From an uncultured Methanobacterium sp. (lineage in GTDB: Archaea > Methanobacteriota > Methanobacteria > Methanobacteriales > Methanobacteriaceae): DNA of 64,000 nucleotides. Position 1 is the stretch's first letter, and each line of letters starts with the position of its first letter. The stretch spans positions 1,156,001-1,220,000 of the forward strand of contig NZ_OY762015.1 in the NCBI RefSeq assembly GCF_963665055.1. Direction: 5' to 3'. A program made the translations under genes and the position numbers. Under the pieces are notes generated by a model that saw only the letters and a list, made by a program, of their open reading frames with translations, ran no database searches and was not told the DNA's origin. This document shows positions 35,993 to 45,630 of the stretch, piece after piece.

Positions 35993-36022
35993 ATAACGGA
36001 CATTATAACGGACATATCGGAC
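35993..36022 (+). promoter_or_regulatory. Triple CGGACA direct repeat in the DUF1616-gene upstream region
   Basis: ATAACGGACAT occurs twice, 12 bp apart, followed by ATCGGACAA. The first copy also forms GTCC-ataac-GGAC with bases before it. It lies 57 nt after the AlbA_2 gene and about 175 nt before the DUF1616 gene, and looks like a small operator cluster. Confidence 0.4.
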
Positions 36023-36195
36023 AAAATAATGGGTATCATGTGAATAAAAATCCCATATTTTTTTTAAAATTAAATTTTTAGTGATGCTTCTGATTTTTTA
36101 GTGTGGTTCTAAAATAAGGTAAGATAGAAATAATCTTATTATAGAACCTCATCAACACCCAAGTATTTTATACAAGTTCATCCAAACAACAGATT

Positions 36196-38733
36196 ATGAA
36201 ACTCTCATCACAGAAAGACCTTTTACTCATTATCACCCTCAGCATAGCAGTTCTCTTAATGAGCTGGCTCAAGCTGATTAAAGGATATCCATTATCACTT
36301 TTACCAACGATTTTAGTTTTATTCCTACCAGGATACGCCCTGATTACAGCAATCTGGCCCAGTGATGAGAAAATGGGCTGGACACTCCGCTTAGGTATGG
36401 GCTTTGTTCTGGGACTGGTTTTCATCCTGTTTTTACCATTAATATTCAACAGCTTCAAGTGGACTGAACTTACAGGGTCCATTAATCAAATACTTCTCAT
36501 AGTGGCTATTGTGTTCTCCCTGATTGCCATGGCTCGAAGGACAGAACCAGTAGATGAACTGGAACCTCTTCATAGGGATCCCCAGCTCACACTGGAGGAA
36601 TCCATTGAGCGTGCAACTTTAATGCGCCAGAAAGCAGAGGAAGAACCCAATGAATATGAAGATCACTACGAAGGTGATAATGAATATTATGAGAATGAAT
36701 ATTATGAAGAAGAAGTCCCTGAGGGTGAATACAGCAACGAGGAATACTACTCTGAATATGATGAAGGGTTAGAGGATGAACCCCGTAGGGAACATGAGGA
36801 AGAACCGGGAGAAGAACCATCTAAGGAATTTGAAGAAGAGCCTGAAGATGAATTTGGGGAAGCCCCAGACATAGAACCTCGAAAATGTCAGGATTTGAAG
36901 AATGAAAAACCTCTCCAGTACGAGAGAATCAAGGATAAATATCCATTGGATGAAGATGAATATCATCCATACGAAAGCGAATACCATCGAGCTGAAGATG
37001 AATCATATTCAGATGATGAATACATCACAAATTACCATGAATCTCCCCAAGATGAGGAAGATCATCCCGAACAAACCAGAGGTGTTCCACTCCTAGTAGA
37101 AGAACCAGTTAAAACCTCACCCACAGATTATGAAGCAGAAATGGATAAACCAGTGTGGGGAGATGAACCACCACAGAAAAAAACTGGTTTTAAAAACTGG
37201 GATCTGGTTATGATCCTCTTTTTAAGTGGAATTTCCCTCCTGTTCCTTTATTTCAATCCTTTAAAAACCACAACCACATCAATTGTTTTCTTTATTTTAC
37301 TCCTGTTTAGCTTAGGCTATGCAGGGTTAACCATTATCTTCCCGGATAAATCCAAGGCCAGTTCAAGGAATCTTCTCATTGCCAGTACAATTATTGCAGT
37401 TATCCTATTCATCCTATCTTTCATGGCATGGAATACACATCTATTGCCCTCTGTGCCCAAGTACGTGGTGACCATAATGTTCGTGGCATCAATAATACTA
37501 GTGGCAGGAACATTCATCAGGAAATGGTACACACCAGGTAAAAAAGAGGTTCCATTCGAAGATCAGAAAGATATTCCTCCAGAACATGAGGTAACTTATG
37601 AAGATCGTGAAGAAGAACCCGGAACGTTGAAAGAAAGAGATGAAACTGAAGAAGTTGAAAAAAGAGGACCCACTGAGAAAGAAGCTGATAAATCAGAAGA
37701 AATAACCCCTTCCCAAACAGCAAAGGAAGAAACCCTGAGAAAATTACAGGCCATCGGCACCCCTGTAAAAACAGATAAAACAGTAAGTAATGAGGATATA
37801 CCTAAAAGCGGAATTATTGGGGATACAAGTAAAGCCGGAATTGTTGATGGGAAAGTTGTTAAAAAAGCCCCTCCAACGGTTAAACCTCGTAACTATTATC
37901 TGGATATTATCTTAGTGGTGGCCATCACCCTCCTCACAGTGGCCTTCGTGCTCATACCACCACTCAACAAAACATTCGTGAGGACCATCCTTGGGATTTT
38001 ACTAGTTTTATTTATCCCAGGTTATTCACTCATCGCAGCTCTTTTCCCTAAATGGGGTGACCTTGATGGTATTGAAAGAGCAACCTTAAGTTTTGGTTTG
38101 AGTATTGCAGTAACACCATTCATTGGCCTGGCTCTTAACTACACTCCATGGGGCATCCGGCTGGATCCCATACTCATCAGCCTTACCATTTTCACACTGG
38201 CCATGTGTGTAATCGCCTTTTTAAGGCGGAGAAGTTTACAAGAAGAAGAACGGTTCTTTGTACCCTTCGGTAGTTTTGCAAAAGACATCAAAGGTTCATT
38301 CAAGGGAAAGTCAAAAACAGAGCACATATTGTCCATTATACTCATCCTCAGTATTATTCTGGCCATTTCCACCACTGTTTACATCATAGTGAAACCAAAG
38401 CAGGGTGAAACATTCACCGAATTCTACATATTAGGATCAAATGGTACAGCCAGTAACTATCCCACTAACCTCACCACTGGCCAGAATGGCTCCATGATCA
38501 TTGGAGTGGTTAACCATGAATACACTACCACAGATTATCTTTTAGTGGTGAAAGTGAATAATACCATCCTTAAAAACCAGACAATTTCCTTAACCAATGG
38601 CCAGAAGGTGGAGATACCCTACAATTTCACTGCAGGCTCCACAGGTCAGAAGAAACTGGATTTCCTGCTCTACAAATTGCCTGATAATGAGACTGAATAT
38701 CGGTCCCTGCATCTGTGGATGAATGTTACATAA
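36196..38733 (+). CDS. DUF1616-domain membrane protein with two acidic cytoplasmic linkers
   Basis: 845 residues. Four hydrophobic blocks are visible: residues 8-110 (LPTILVLFLPGYALITAIWP, DUF1616-like), 330-445 (about four helices), 565-680 (VLFIPGYSLIAALFP and LSFGLSIAVTPFIGLALN, a full DUF1616 core) and one helix near 715-735. A C-terminal extracellular domain follows, with N-x-T sites. Between blocks 1 and 2 lies a very acidic stretch of about 200 residues (E/D/Y-rich), and between blocks 2 and 3 a charged E/K/T stretch. The DUF1616 unit thus appears twice. Function unknown; envelope-related by topology. Confidence 0.75.
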   Translation: MKLSSQKDLLLIITLSIAVLLMSWLKLIKGYPLSLLPTILVLFLPGYALITAIWPSDEKMGWTLRLGMGFVLGLVFILFLPLIFNSFKWTELTGSINQILLIVAIVFSLIAMARRTEPVDELEPLHRDPQLTLEESIERATLMRQKAEEEPNEYEDHYEGDNEYYENEYYEEEVPEGEYSNEEYYSEYDEGLEDEPRREHEEEPGEEPSKEFEEEPEDEFGEAPDIEPRKCQDLKNEKPLQYERIKDKYPLDEDEYHPYESEYHRAEDESYSDDEYITNYHESPQDEEDHPEQTRGVPLLVEEPVKTSPTDYEAEMDKPVWGDEPPQKKTGFKNWDLVMILFLSGISLLFLYFNPLKTTTTSIVFFILLLFSLGYAGLTIIFPDKSKASSRNLLIASTIIAVILFILSFMAWNTHLLPSVPKYVVTIMFVASIILVAGTFIRKWYTPGKKEVPFEDQKDIPPEHEVTYEDREEEPGTLKERDETEEVEKRGPTEKEADKSEEITPSQTAKEETLRKLQAIGTPVKTDKTVSNEDIPKSGIIGDTSKAGIVDGKVVKKAPPTVKPRNYYLDIILVVAITLLTVAFVLIPPLNKTFVRTILGILLVLFIPGYSLIAALFPKWGDLDGIERATLSFGLSIAVTPFIGLALNYTPWGIRLDPILISLTIFTLAMCVIAFLRRRSLQEEERFFVPFGSFAKDIKGSFKGKSKTEHILSIILILSIILAISTTVYIIVKPKQGETFTEFYILGSNGTASNYPTNLTTGQNGSMIIGVVNHEYTTTDYLLVVKVNNTILKNQTISLTNGQKVEIPYNFTAGSTGQKKLDFLLYKLPDNETEYRSLHLWMNVT

Positions 38734-39163
38734 GCTAGATCCCTGAAGCTAAAGTTAAATCAAAGATAGGAACAACTCAAAGACCAGAGATTAAATTCAA
38801 GAAAAACAAATCCAAAGGGAAATTAAAACCCAAAAGAAAATTTAGATCAAAAAAGGTAATTATATTACCTTTACGATTTAACCAGAGCATCTCCATGGTT
38901 CATTCACTTTTATTTTTATCAATTATCCATAGTCAGCATTCAAATGGGTTATGCAATCAAATAGGTTGCATGTAATTGGTATCCTCAACAATAAAATAGT
39001 AAAACTTATTTATAGTTAAAAAAATAATACCAACTATCCAATATATTAAAATAATCATCATCCGATCATTTAAAGCGATAACGATGGTGTTTATCGAGAT
39101 TGGAACCGCATTTTGTCATTAAAAGGAAAAAAATATATATTAAAAGAAAAAGAAGGTATACAC
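38734..39163 (+). repeat. Intergenic region with a 9+9-bp palindrome
   Basis: AAAGGTAAT at 38852-38860 and ATTACCTTT at 38864-38872 form a perfect inverted repeat around TAT, about 120 nt after the DUF1616 stop. It may be a terminator hairpin or an operator. The rest is AT-rich without a coding frame. Confidence 0.5.
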
Positions 39164-39439
39164 ATGATATCGACTGTAACTACGACCACTACAACCACCA
39201 CTGCAGCTACATCTGCAGCCACTGCCACCACAGCAGTGACTTCTGCGGATATTTTAGGCTACAGTCTTATAGCCGTTGTGGCCCTTATAGCATTTTTGGC
39301 TTTGAAGGAGATTTTAAGTTCCGAAGCCCATGAAAATAGCAAAATAAACACTTTTATTAACAGCTCTAACGTGGCCATATTGCCATTGTTATTTGTCTTC
39401 GGTGCAGTAGTCACCTACAAAGTTGTTACCATACTCTAA
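39164..39439 (+). CDS. Small two-helix membrane protein with Thr/Ala-rich N-terminus
   Basis: 91 residues from ATG 39164, with AAGGT 7 nt upstream (a longer frame has no such site). Residues 4-28 are almost only Thr and Ala. Helix 1 is about residues 29-48 (GYSLIAVVALIAFLALKEIL) and helix 2 about 69-90. It ends immediately before the ribosome site of the next gene (TAAGGAG), so the two are coupled. The Thr-rich segment would be extracellular and could be O-glycosylated. Not recognised beyond that. Confidence 0.65.
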   Translation: MISTVTTTTTTTTAATSAATATTAVTSADILGYSLIAVVALIAFLALKEILSSEAHENSKINTFINSSNVAILPLLFVFGAVVTYKVVTIL

Positions 39440-39452
39440 GGAGTGGTCGGGA

Positions 39453-40118
39453 ATGAAAAACCAAAAAATAGGATTATTAGCCATTCTAGCAGTAGTCATA
39501 GTGGTTGTGGCTGTATCAGGATGTAATAATAATACCAAAACAAACGGCACCAATGTTAGTGCAATATCGGAAAAAGGTACTAAACTTGCGATCTTCAACA
39601 ATGGTAATACTTGGGCACACATTGAAATAGATGCCAATGCCACTCATAAAAACGGTACGATCATAACTTTCGGGGCAGATACATTCATAAAACCCAATGA
39701 TAATGTTACCATTGATTTATCCCATATTCTGGGATACGAAAATCAACCATTACCTGCAGGAACAGTCATAAGGATACAATCTTGGAAAGGACTTTTTAAC
39801 ACCACCGGCGGTGGCACAGGAGCACTTAACATATCATTCCAGGGTTGGTCAAATACCAGATACCCAACTGCAAGCGCCAACTTAACCAACGTAACATTCA
39901 ACCCATTGACTATCTCAACACTTCCCGCAAACATCACTAATAGCACAGTATACCTTGGAACAACACCAGAAGAAATTGCAAACATCCAATCCATAGATAC
40001 ATCTGATGAGGAACCGCTCTACGAAGAAGAGATAATCACTGTGAATGCAGACGGATCGGTAACCATCATCATAAGCAAAGCTCCTGAGCTGTGCCGTGCT
40101 ATTGTTAGTATTATTTAA
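39453..40118 (+). CDS. Lipoprotein with a beta-rich extracellular domain
   Basis: 221 residues from ATG 39453; AAGGAG overlaps the preceding stop codon. The signal ends in a lipobox (AVSGCNNN, Cys about residue 24). The mature domain (IFNNGNTWAHIEIDANATHKNG-type strands, FGADTFIKPNDNVTIDLS) has repeated Asn/Thr-rich strands and about ten N-x-T/S sites. It ends with an acidic segment (DEEPLYEEEIITV). Similar proteins occur as small families in Methanobacteriales. Role unknown, probably at the cell surface. Confidence 0.7.
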   Translation: MKNQKIGLLAILAVVIVVVAVSGCNNNTKTNGTNVSAISEKGTKLAIFNNGNTWAHIEIDANATHKNGTIITFGADTFIKPNDNVTIDLSHILGYENQPLPAGTVIRIQSWKGLFNTTGGGTGALNISFQGWSNTRYPTASANLTNVTFNPLTISTLPANITNSTVYLGTTPEEIANIQSIDTSDEEPLYEEEIITVNADGSVTIIISKAPELCRAIVSII

Positions 40119-40264
40119 CAATACACCCCTTTTTTATTTTATCTTTAACTTATTTTGAGTTCAGATTTTAAGAGATCTAAAAATTAGATAATAAATTAGA
40201 TATCTGGTTATCCAGAATCTGAGAAATTGATTAAAGAGAATTAATAAACAGCTTATTGATTGAA

Positions 40265-40882
40265 ATGAATCAAAAAACATTAACAATAGCAGTGGTACTG
40301 GTCGTGGCCTTTTCAGGCCTGGCTGTCCTAGAAGTTTCCATCGGATTTGTCAGTGGCCTGATCTTTGACCAGATCCCCTACAATTACAGTGCCAAAGTAT
40401 TGATACCACCCACCAATGCATCAAATCCCAACTCTGCATCCATGGGAGGTTTTTACAAGATCAATGGGAAAGGAACCAACTTCAACTTCTTCTTAAAAAT
40501 TTCCGGTGCTGAAAAATCAGAAAGTCCCCTAGATTACACTGGTGACGGTCTCACTGGAGTGGGAAAAATAGATGAAATTAAATTAACCCCTGGAACCATT
40601 TATGCCCTCTTAAACAAGGACATTAAAGGTGCTATGTTCAATACCACATTCAAGGGGCACATGAACCTAACATGTGCTGCATGGACAGGTGTAACTTACT
40701 TCCAGAATGATGGTAAAAACTTTACAGGTAATTTCACTATTGATGGGGTGATGACTGATTGGGAAGGTACTTACACTTTAAAACGAGAAGGTTACCGCAT
40801 CCGGGGAATTAGTGATTTCATTTACTATCCTAACAATCAGAGATCCGCAGCCAAGAATGCTCAAAAAACATATTACCTTTAA
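40265..40882 (+). CDS. Membrane-anchored or secreted protein of unknown function
   Basis: 205 residues from ATG 40265. One N-terminal hydrophobic helix (residues 8-30, IAVVLVVAFSGLAVLEVSIGF) is followed by a soluble beta-rich domain with NYSAKVLIPPTN, FYKINGKGTNFNFFLKISG and GNFTIDGVMTDWEGTYTLKREG. N-x-T/S sites suggest an extracellular position. No ribosome site is visible, so it may be leaderless or start differently. No family was recognised. Confidence 0.65.
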   Translation: MNQKTLTIAVVLVVAFSGLAVLEVSIGFVSGLIFDQIPYNYSAKVLIPPTNASNPNSASMGGFYKINGKGTNFNFFLKISGAEKSESPLDYTGDGLTGVGKIDEIKLTPGTIYALLNKDIKGAMFNTTFKGHMNLTCAAWTGVTYFQNDGKNFTGNFTIDGVMTDWEGTYTLKREGYRIRGISDFIYYPNNQRSAAKNAQKTYYL

Positions 40883-41188
40883 GACCACTTATCTTCTTTT
40901 TATTTTCATCATAAATGAGGTCTATCCCACGAGCTTGATTTGATTTTTGGTAATTTTTTTCCATTATTGTCTAATGACACTTAATGACCCCATAGTCTCA
41001 ATGAATTACAAGATAATGCTTTTAATAAGATAATACTTATTAAAAGTTTAATTGAAACTAAATTTTGATGCTAATTGAGTTATATTTGAACTTTAGTTCT
41101 AAATCCGCACTTAACTATAATTAAAATCAGAATAATTTGGAAGGATACAATATATTTGAATTATAATAAATCCAAAAAGGAGTATAAG

Positions 41189-41257
41189 ATGTCAGATGAG
41201 TGTTTAGTATCCATTTCTCCGTTCAGAAGGATAAACCCACTGTCCCCCCAGAAATGA
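41189..41257 (+). CDS. Possible small peptide of 22 residues
   Basis: ATG 41189 has AAGGAG 6 nt upstream and a TATA-like ATATATTT about 40 nt upstream. The frame encodes MSDECLVSISPF and ten more residues ending PLSPQK, then TGA. It ends 6 nt from the convergent CPBP gene. The strong signals argue for translation; conservation would be needed to confirm it. Confidence 0.4.
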   Translation: MSDECLVSISPFRRINPLSPQK

Positions 41258-41263
41258 ACTAAC

Positions 41264-42091
41264 TTAATGTAGACCAAAGGCAGCTAAATTCACAAATGGC
41301 ATCACCAAGAACAGCATGGAGTTGGAAATTCCGTGTGCAAAGGTTATTCCAAATATTGATCTGGTTTTAATAAGGCAAGTACCATAGAACAGGGCCACAC
41401 AGAACACAAAGACTAAATCCGCAAAGTATATCCAGCCAATGTGCATGGTGGTAAACACCAAAGAGGTGTAAAGAAGACCAAAACCTACCCCAAACATGTT
41501 GGTAACATTGTTCTGCAAGATCCCCCTGAAGAGTAACTCCTCAGCCAGCCCCGTAGATATCAACAATATTAAGAATGCACCAATAATCAGCACTGGAGTA
41601 AACTGCGAGATCAATGGATCCGGTCGGAGAATGAAATACTCAATAATACCGGTGACAAATCCAGTGGTGGCAATGAGAAGTTGAACTTTAACATTACCCA
41701 GAACTAATCCCACATCAACCATGGATAAATTCTGACTGCGTATGATAGTTAGGGATGCTGCAAAAAGGGGTATGGCAACAATAGGGAACCAGTATAATGG
41801 TTTTATCTGCATCATGGGTATGGAGAGTCCCACAATACGTATGATGGGTATGGGCATCATACTGCGTAGCAGGTTGGAGAAATCAGTTGAATCCACCATG
41901 GCTGCATTCACCAGAAGAGCAAATAAAATACAGGTATGAGCAGCAAGTCCCCATGTCTTATTAACATAAGTGGTTAAGAGTTCTGCCGCAATCAGGGCTA
42001 AAAGGTAAGCAATAAGAGTTATAATATAATTAACTGGTAATCCAATTTGGAAACGTTTTTTATTATCTATTTCAACAGTGCTCAATTTCAT
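41264..42091 (-). CDS. CPBP-family intramembrane metalloprotease
   Basis: 275 residues with about eight helices. The family motifs are present in order: GLAEELLFRGIL (E-E-x3-R, about residue 190), FTTMHIGW (F-x3-H) and FAHGISNSML (H-x3-N, about residue 255). Members include CAAX-processing and bacteriocin-immunity proteases. With a RiPP-type cluster in the same window an immunity role is conceivable, but it lies 7 kb away and the family is very broad, so no specific role is assigned. Confidence 0.88.
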   Translation of the reverse strand: MKLSTVEIDNKKRFQIGLPVNYIITLIAYLLALIAAELLTTYVNKTWGLAAHTCILFALLVNAAMVDSTDFSNLLRSMMPIPIIRIVGLSIPMMQIKPLYWFPIVAIPLFAASLTIIRSQNLSMVDVGLVLGNVKVQLLIATTGFVTGIIEYFILRPDPLISQFTPVLIIGAFLILLISTGLAEELLFRGILQNNVTNMFGVGFGLLYTSLVFTTMHIGWIYFADLVFVFCVALFYGTCLIKTRSIFGITFAHGISNSMLFLVMPFVNLAAFGLH

Positions 42092-42736
42092 TACTCCTCA
42101 GTTACTGGTTAAATTTACAGGTAGATAAGTTATTTTAATTATTGTTGAATAATAATTCTGAGATCATCCCAACAGTATTCTATTATTCTTAAATAGTAAT
42201 TCAAAGATCACTCAACAGTTATTTTAATTTTAATAATTAATTTAAGGGAACAATTAGACAACTTGGAAATTCCCATCAATCATCCATTAAAAAATGATAT
42301 GAAGATTTTATTACTAGTGACATATAACTGTAACTATTATTTGATTGAACATCATTTTTTAGAATCTAAAATGAGAAGTTTTATAAGTTTCAACAACAAA
42401 TAACATGTTTGATTAAAAACAACTCCATTAAACTGATTAAACGACCAAATTTAGTAGAAATAATGAAAATAAATAAGGATTAACTGTATTCTATTATTTA
42501 ATTTCGTTTATAAAGAGAGTTGAGTACTGGTTGAATATAAAAAATAGGTTAAATACCATGACCTACAATATTTGATAATAAATTATATCTTCAACATATG
42601 AAATGGGATAATGTGATAAAATAAAGTATCATTAAATTTTAATACCATAAAATTTAAGGTGTTAGTGAATATAAACATGAAATGAAAATATTATCCACCT
42701 ATTGCAATATTATTAACGTTATCGGGAGGGGTATTA
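42092..42736 (+). other. AT-rich intergenic region, 645 nt
   Basis: No coding frame with start signals was found on either strand, and no RNA gene was recognised. It contains promoters for the divergent CPBP and GT2 genes. The ribosome site GGGAGGGG at 42724-42731 belongs to the GT2 gene. Confidence 0.55.
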
Positions 42737-43621
42737 ATAAAGATTATAGCCATTATACCCGCTTATAATGAAGAAAAAACCATTGGCAGCGTGGTGCTGG
42801 GAACACGGCAACATGTATTAAGGGTTATTGTTGTGGATGACGGCAGCCATGATAAAACTGCAGATATAGCTAGGTTAGCTGGAGCTAAAGTACTAGTCCA
42901 TCCCCAGAATCAGGGAAAAGGGGCAGCACTCAAAACTGGTTTCAAGGCAGCTAAGGATGCAGATATCATAGTAACCCTGGACTCCGATGGTCAACACGAG
43001 CCCGACGAAATACCCAAACTTTTTGAACCAATTATCAATGGTGAAGCTGACATAGTAAATGGGAGCCGATACTTAAATGGTAATGGGAAAGAAACCCCTG
43101 CTTACCGGCGTGTGGGACAGAACGTACTGGACACTGCCACCAACATCAGTGGAAAAATGGATGTAACCGACAGTCAGAGTGGTTTCCGTGCATTTGCCGG
43201 TCATACCATCCCCTTATTCCGATTTCACAGTACTGGTTACACCATTGAAAGTGAAATGCTCATTGAAGCTTCTAAAGCAGGTTTAAGGATTAAAGAAGTG
43301 GAAATAACCACTACTTATGGAGAGGAGTCTCACCATAAAAAGAATCCATTCAGCCACGGAGTGAGTGTTCTGGTGCGAATCTTACAGGACATGGAATTCA
43401 ACCGACCATTATACTACTTCACAGTTCCAGGACTTATTTTAGTTTTAATTGGCTTGATATTAGGTTTGAAATTCTTTGGAGAGTATCTGGGGGGTCAGAT
43501 GACCACCTTATTCCCCACTACCCTGGCAGGACTCATTGCCATTTTTGGAACATTCATAGCTTTCACTGGATTGATTTTACACAGTGTTTCCCGTATGATA
43601 TGGAGAGCTATGGGTAAATAA
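42737..43621 (+). CDS. Glycosyltransferase family 2 (dolichyl-phosphate sugar synthase-like), probable AUA start
   Basis: About 294 residues. GT-A core: IIAIIPAYNEEKTIGS, VIVVDDGSHDKT, LDSDGQHEPDEI (DxD-type, about residue 82), NGSRYL, and SQSGFRAF. Two C-terminal helices (about 225-285) anchor it in the membrane, as in DPM1/GtrB-like enzymes making lipid-phosphate sugars. The first strand, IIAIIPAYNEE, is encoded upstream of the nearest GTG (42791). The only in-frame start with a ribosome site is ATA at 42737, 5-6 nt after GGGAGGGG, and the frame closes at 42683. A non-AUG start or a sequence error is implied. Confidence 0.85.
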   Translation: MKIIAIIPAYNEEKTIGSVVLGTRQHVLRVIVVDDGSHDKTADIARLAGAKVLVHPQNQGKGAALKTGFKAAKDADIIVTLDSDGQHEPDEIPKLFEPIINGEADIVNGSRYLNGNGKETPAYRRVGQNVLDTATNISGKMDVTDSQSGFRAFAGHTIPLFRFHSTGYTIESEMLIEASKAGLRIKEVEITTTYGEESHHKKNPFSHGVSVLVRILQDMEFNRPLYYFTVPGLILVLIGLILGLKFFGEYLGGQMTTLFPTTLAGLIAIFGTFIAFTGLILHSVSRMIWRAMGK

Positions 43622-43832
43622 GCTTAGACTTTCATTTATAAAGGTTATTTTTGATTTTTCTTAATTTTTTGAGTTAATTATATTAATGTTCTGGTATTCT
43701 GCTTTAAAATAAAGATTAAAAAAAAGAATTAAAAATAAATTTTATTAAAAATTAAAAGTTTTTTAGAGAATCCAAAAACGTGCATTTAATCTAAAGAATG
43801 CCATTTTTAAATTAAAGTAAAATCAGCATTAA

Positions 43833-44600
43833 CTATTCTCCTTCACCTTTTCTGTACTCATGTGTGAAGTGGGCATCATACAGTTTGGATGGAGTCACTC
43901 TACTTGTACCAAGCACATCTCCCACCACAATAAGGGCAGTTTTGGTTATACCAGCTCCTTGTACCTGGTCAACTATATCCTCCAGGGTACCCCTGACTAT
44001 TTTTTCATCATCCCAACTGGCCTTTTGGACCACCGCCACTGGAGTCCCCGGGTCATAAAATGTTAAAAGTTCTGATACTACTTTACCGATCATGTGGACT
44101 CCCAGGAATATGCACATGGTGGCTTGGTGTTCTGCCAGACGGAAAATAGCTTCCCGTTCTGGTTTGGGTGTGCGGCCAGATGGTCTGGTTATTATAACTG
44201 TCTGTGAAACTTCAGGTTGGGTTAATTCTGCTTCCAGTGCTGCTGCAGAGGCAAACAGGGAACTTACACCAGGGATGATCTGGTAATGGATGTTTTTACT
44301 TTTAAGGTACTGTATCTGTTCGGCGATTGCCCCGTATATAGCAGGGTCACCGGTGTGCACCCGTGCAACCAGTTTTCCCTCACTGGTGGATTCTTCCATC
44401 ATTTGCACGATTTCATCCAGGTTCATCTGGGCACTGTTGTATATCTGGGCACCTTCTTTGGCTCCAGATAAAACCTCCGGGTTCACCAGGGATCCAGCAT
44501 AGATAATCACATCTGCCTCGGCAATGACCTTGGAGGCTTTTATGGTTAATAGTTCCGGGTCTCCAGGCCCTGCTCCTATAAAAATTACTTTACCTTGCAT
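43833..44600 (-). CDS. cbiF: Cobalt-precorrin-4 C11-methyltransferase
   Basis: 255 residues. KVIFIGAGPGDPELLT at the N-terminus (SAM-dependent tetrapyrrole methylase), IYAGSLVNPEVL, the VHTGDPAIYGA motif (about residue 85) and IIPGVSSLFASAAALEAELTQPEVSQ identify CbiF/CobM rather than CobA, CbiL or CbiH. It methylates C11 of cobalt-precorrin-4 in the anaerobic B12 pathway, which methanogens need for methyltransfer corrinoids. The ATG at 44600 is preferred to an upstream GTG. It stands alone, convergent with the GT2 gene. Confidence 0.93.
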   Translation of the reverse strand: MQGKVIFIGAGPGDPELLTIKASKVIAEADVIIYAGSLVNPEVLSGAKEGAQIYNSAQMNLDEIVQMMEESTSEGKLVARVHTGDPAIYGAIAEQIQYLKSKNIHYQIIPGVSSLFASAAALEAELTQPEVSQTVIITRPSGRTPKPEREAIFRLAEHQATMCIFLGVHMIGKVVSELLTFYDPGTPVAVVQKASWDDEKIVRGTLEDIVDQVQGAGITKTALIVVGDVLGTSRVTPSKLYDAHFTHEYRKGEGE

Positions 44601-44736
44601 TAATATCACTCACTAAAAAATTCCTGAAATTTGTTGTTTAGAATAACTGATTAGTTGTACTGGATTAGTTGTATTGATTAATTCAATGTAATTGATTCTA
44701 GATTCGCATAATCTATTATTGAAATACTGGTAGTTT

Positions 44737-45630
44737 TCAATCCAGTGTGAACTTCTTTTCTTCCATTTCTATGGATCCATATGGACATTCCTGTATGCAT
44801 ATTTCACAACATCCACAGCTGGCCGGGTCAATTACTGCCTGTTCCTTATCATTTAAAGTTACAGTATCCATGCCTATCTGTACCTGCGGACAGTGCTTGA
44901 TACATTCGTGCTGGCATTCATCTGCTTCACAGGTTTCAGGGTCCACCACCGCTGATTTCATTGCAAAACCCACTGCCCTGCGCACTGCTTCTTTAACCTG
45001 GTACCCTGCCAGGTGAAGTATGGTGTCACCCACCACGGGGTCAGTGGCCATACTGGCATTACATGGGTAGTTGTGTAGTTTGTTACCTGCTTCCTGCTCT
45101 GCTTCCTCAATGGGTATGCCTTCAATATTCTCGGCAATGAAATGGGTACTGCCACAGGGCGCAGTTCTGAGCACCTTCACCTTCTTGATGAGGTTGCCTG
45201 CTTCTATTTCCAGTTTTGGTTTACCAAACTCATGGGCGAATTTGTCGATGTAGGTGTCTCCCACTGGTTCCAGGGAGCAGAATGGTTTGGGGAATACTAT
45301 CTTAACTTCAGGGGCGGATTCTTCTATTTCCCGTTGTAGGCCTGGTGGTACCTGTGCCGGGTCGTGAATGGGTATGATCACTGATTTGGCACCGCTTTGC
45401 CTGGCGATGATTGGTACGATCATGTTAACATCACCGAATAGTCCCACTGCCAGGATGAGATCCGCAGTGGGGATGGATTTTGGCACGTACTGCTGGAAGT
45501 CATCAATAAACTCTGGAAGGTCATCTGGAATTTCTTCTAACCCCACCATACTACTGGCCAGTCCCATTTCTGCCAGGCTGTTAACAATACGACTACCATA
45601 CTTCCCTGAACTTATCACGTAAAGTTTCAT
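44737..45630 (-). CDS. DUF166 protein with C-terminal [4Fe-4S] ferredoxin domain (paralogue 1)
   Basis: 297 residues from the ATG at 45630, which aligns with the start of its paralogue at 46274-47170. The DUF166 domain (residues 1-210) has SSGKYGSRIVN, PKPFCSLEP, APCGSTHFIAENI and KLHNYPCNASMATDP with conserved Cys. The C-terminus has CEADECQHECIKHCP and CGCCEICIQECP, two Cys sets for Fe-S clusters. DUF166 has been discussed as an archaeal thymidylate-synthase candidate, but the activity is not settled. Two copies in tandem with a small regulator between them suggest a redox enzyme with two forms or two subunits. Confidence 0.8.
   Translation of the reverse strand: MKLYVISSGKYGSRIVNSLAEMGLASSMVGLEEIPDDLPEFIDDFQQYVPKSIPTADLILAVGLFGDVNMIVPIIARQSGAKSVIIPIHDPAQVPPGLQREIEESAPEVKIVFPKPFCSLEPVGDTYIDKFAHEFGKPKLEIEAGNLIKKVKVLRTAPCGSTHFIAENIEGIPIEEAEQEAGNKLHNYPCNASMATDPVVGDTILHLAGYQVKEAVRRAVGFAMKSAVVDPETCEADECQHECIKHCPQVQIGMDTVTLNDKEQAVIDPASCGCCEICIQECPYGSIEMEEKKFTLD

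Noticed and set aside
36090..36195. Possible tRNA or small RNA between the AlbA_2 and DUF1616 genes.
   Set aside because: No cloverleaf or conserved stem could be drawn; it looks like plain AT-rich promoter DNA.
41264..42091. CPBP protease as a dedicated immunity protein of the RiPP cluster.
   Set aside because: It is 7 kb away with unrelated genes between; the family is too common to support this.
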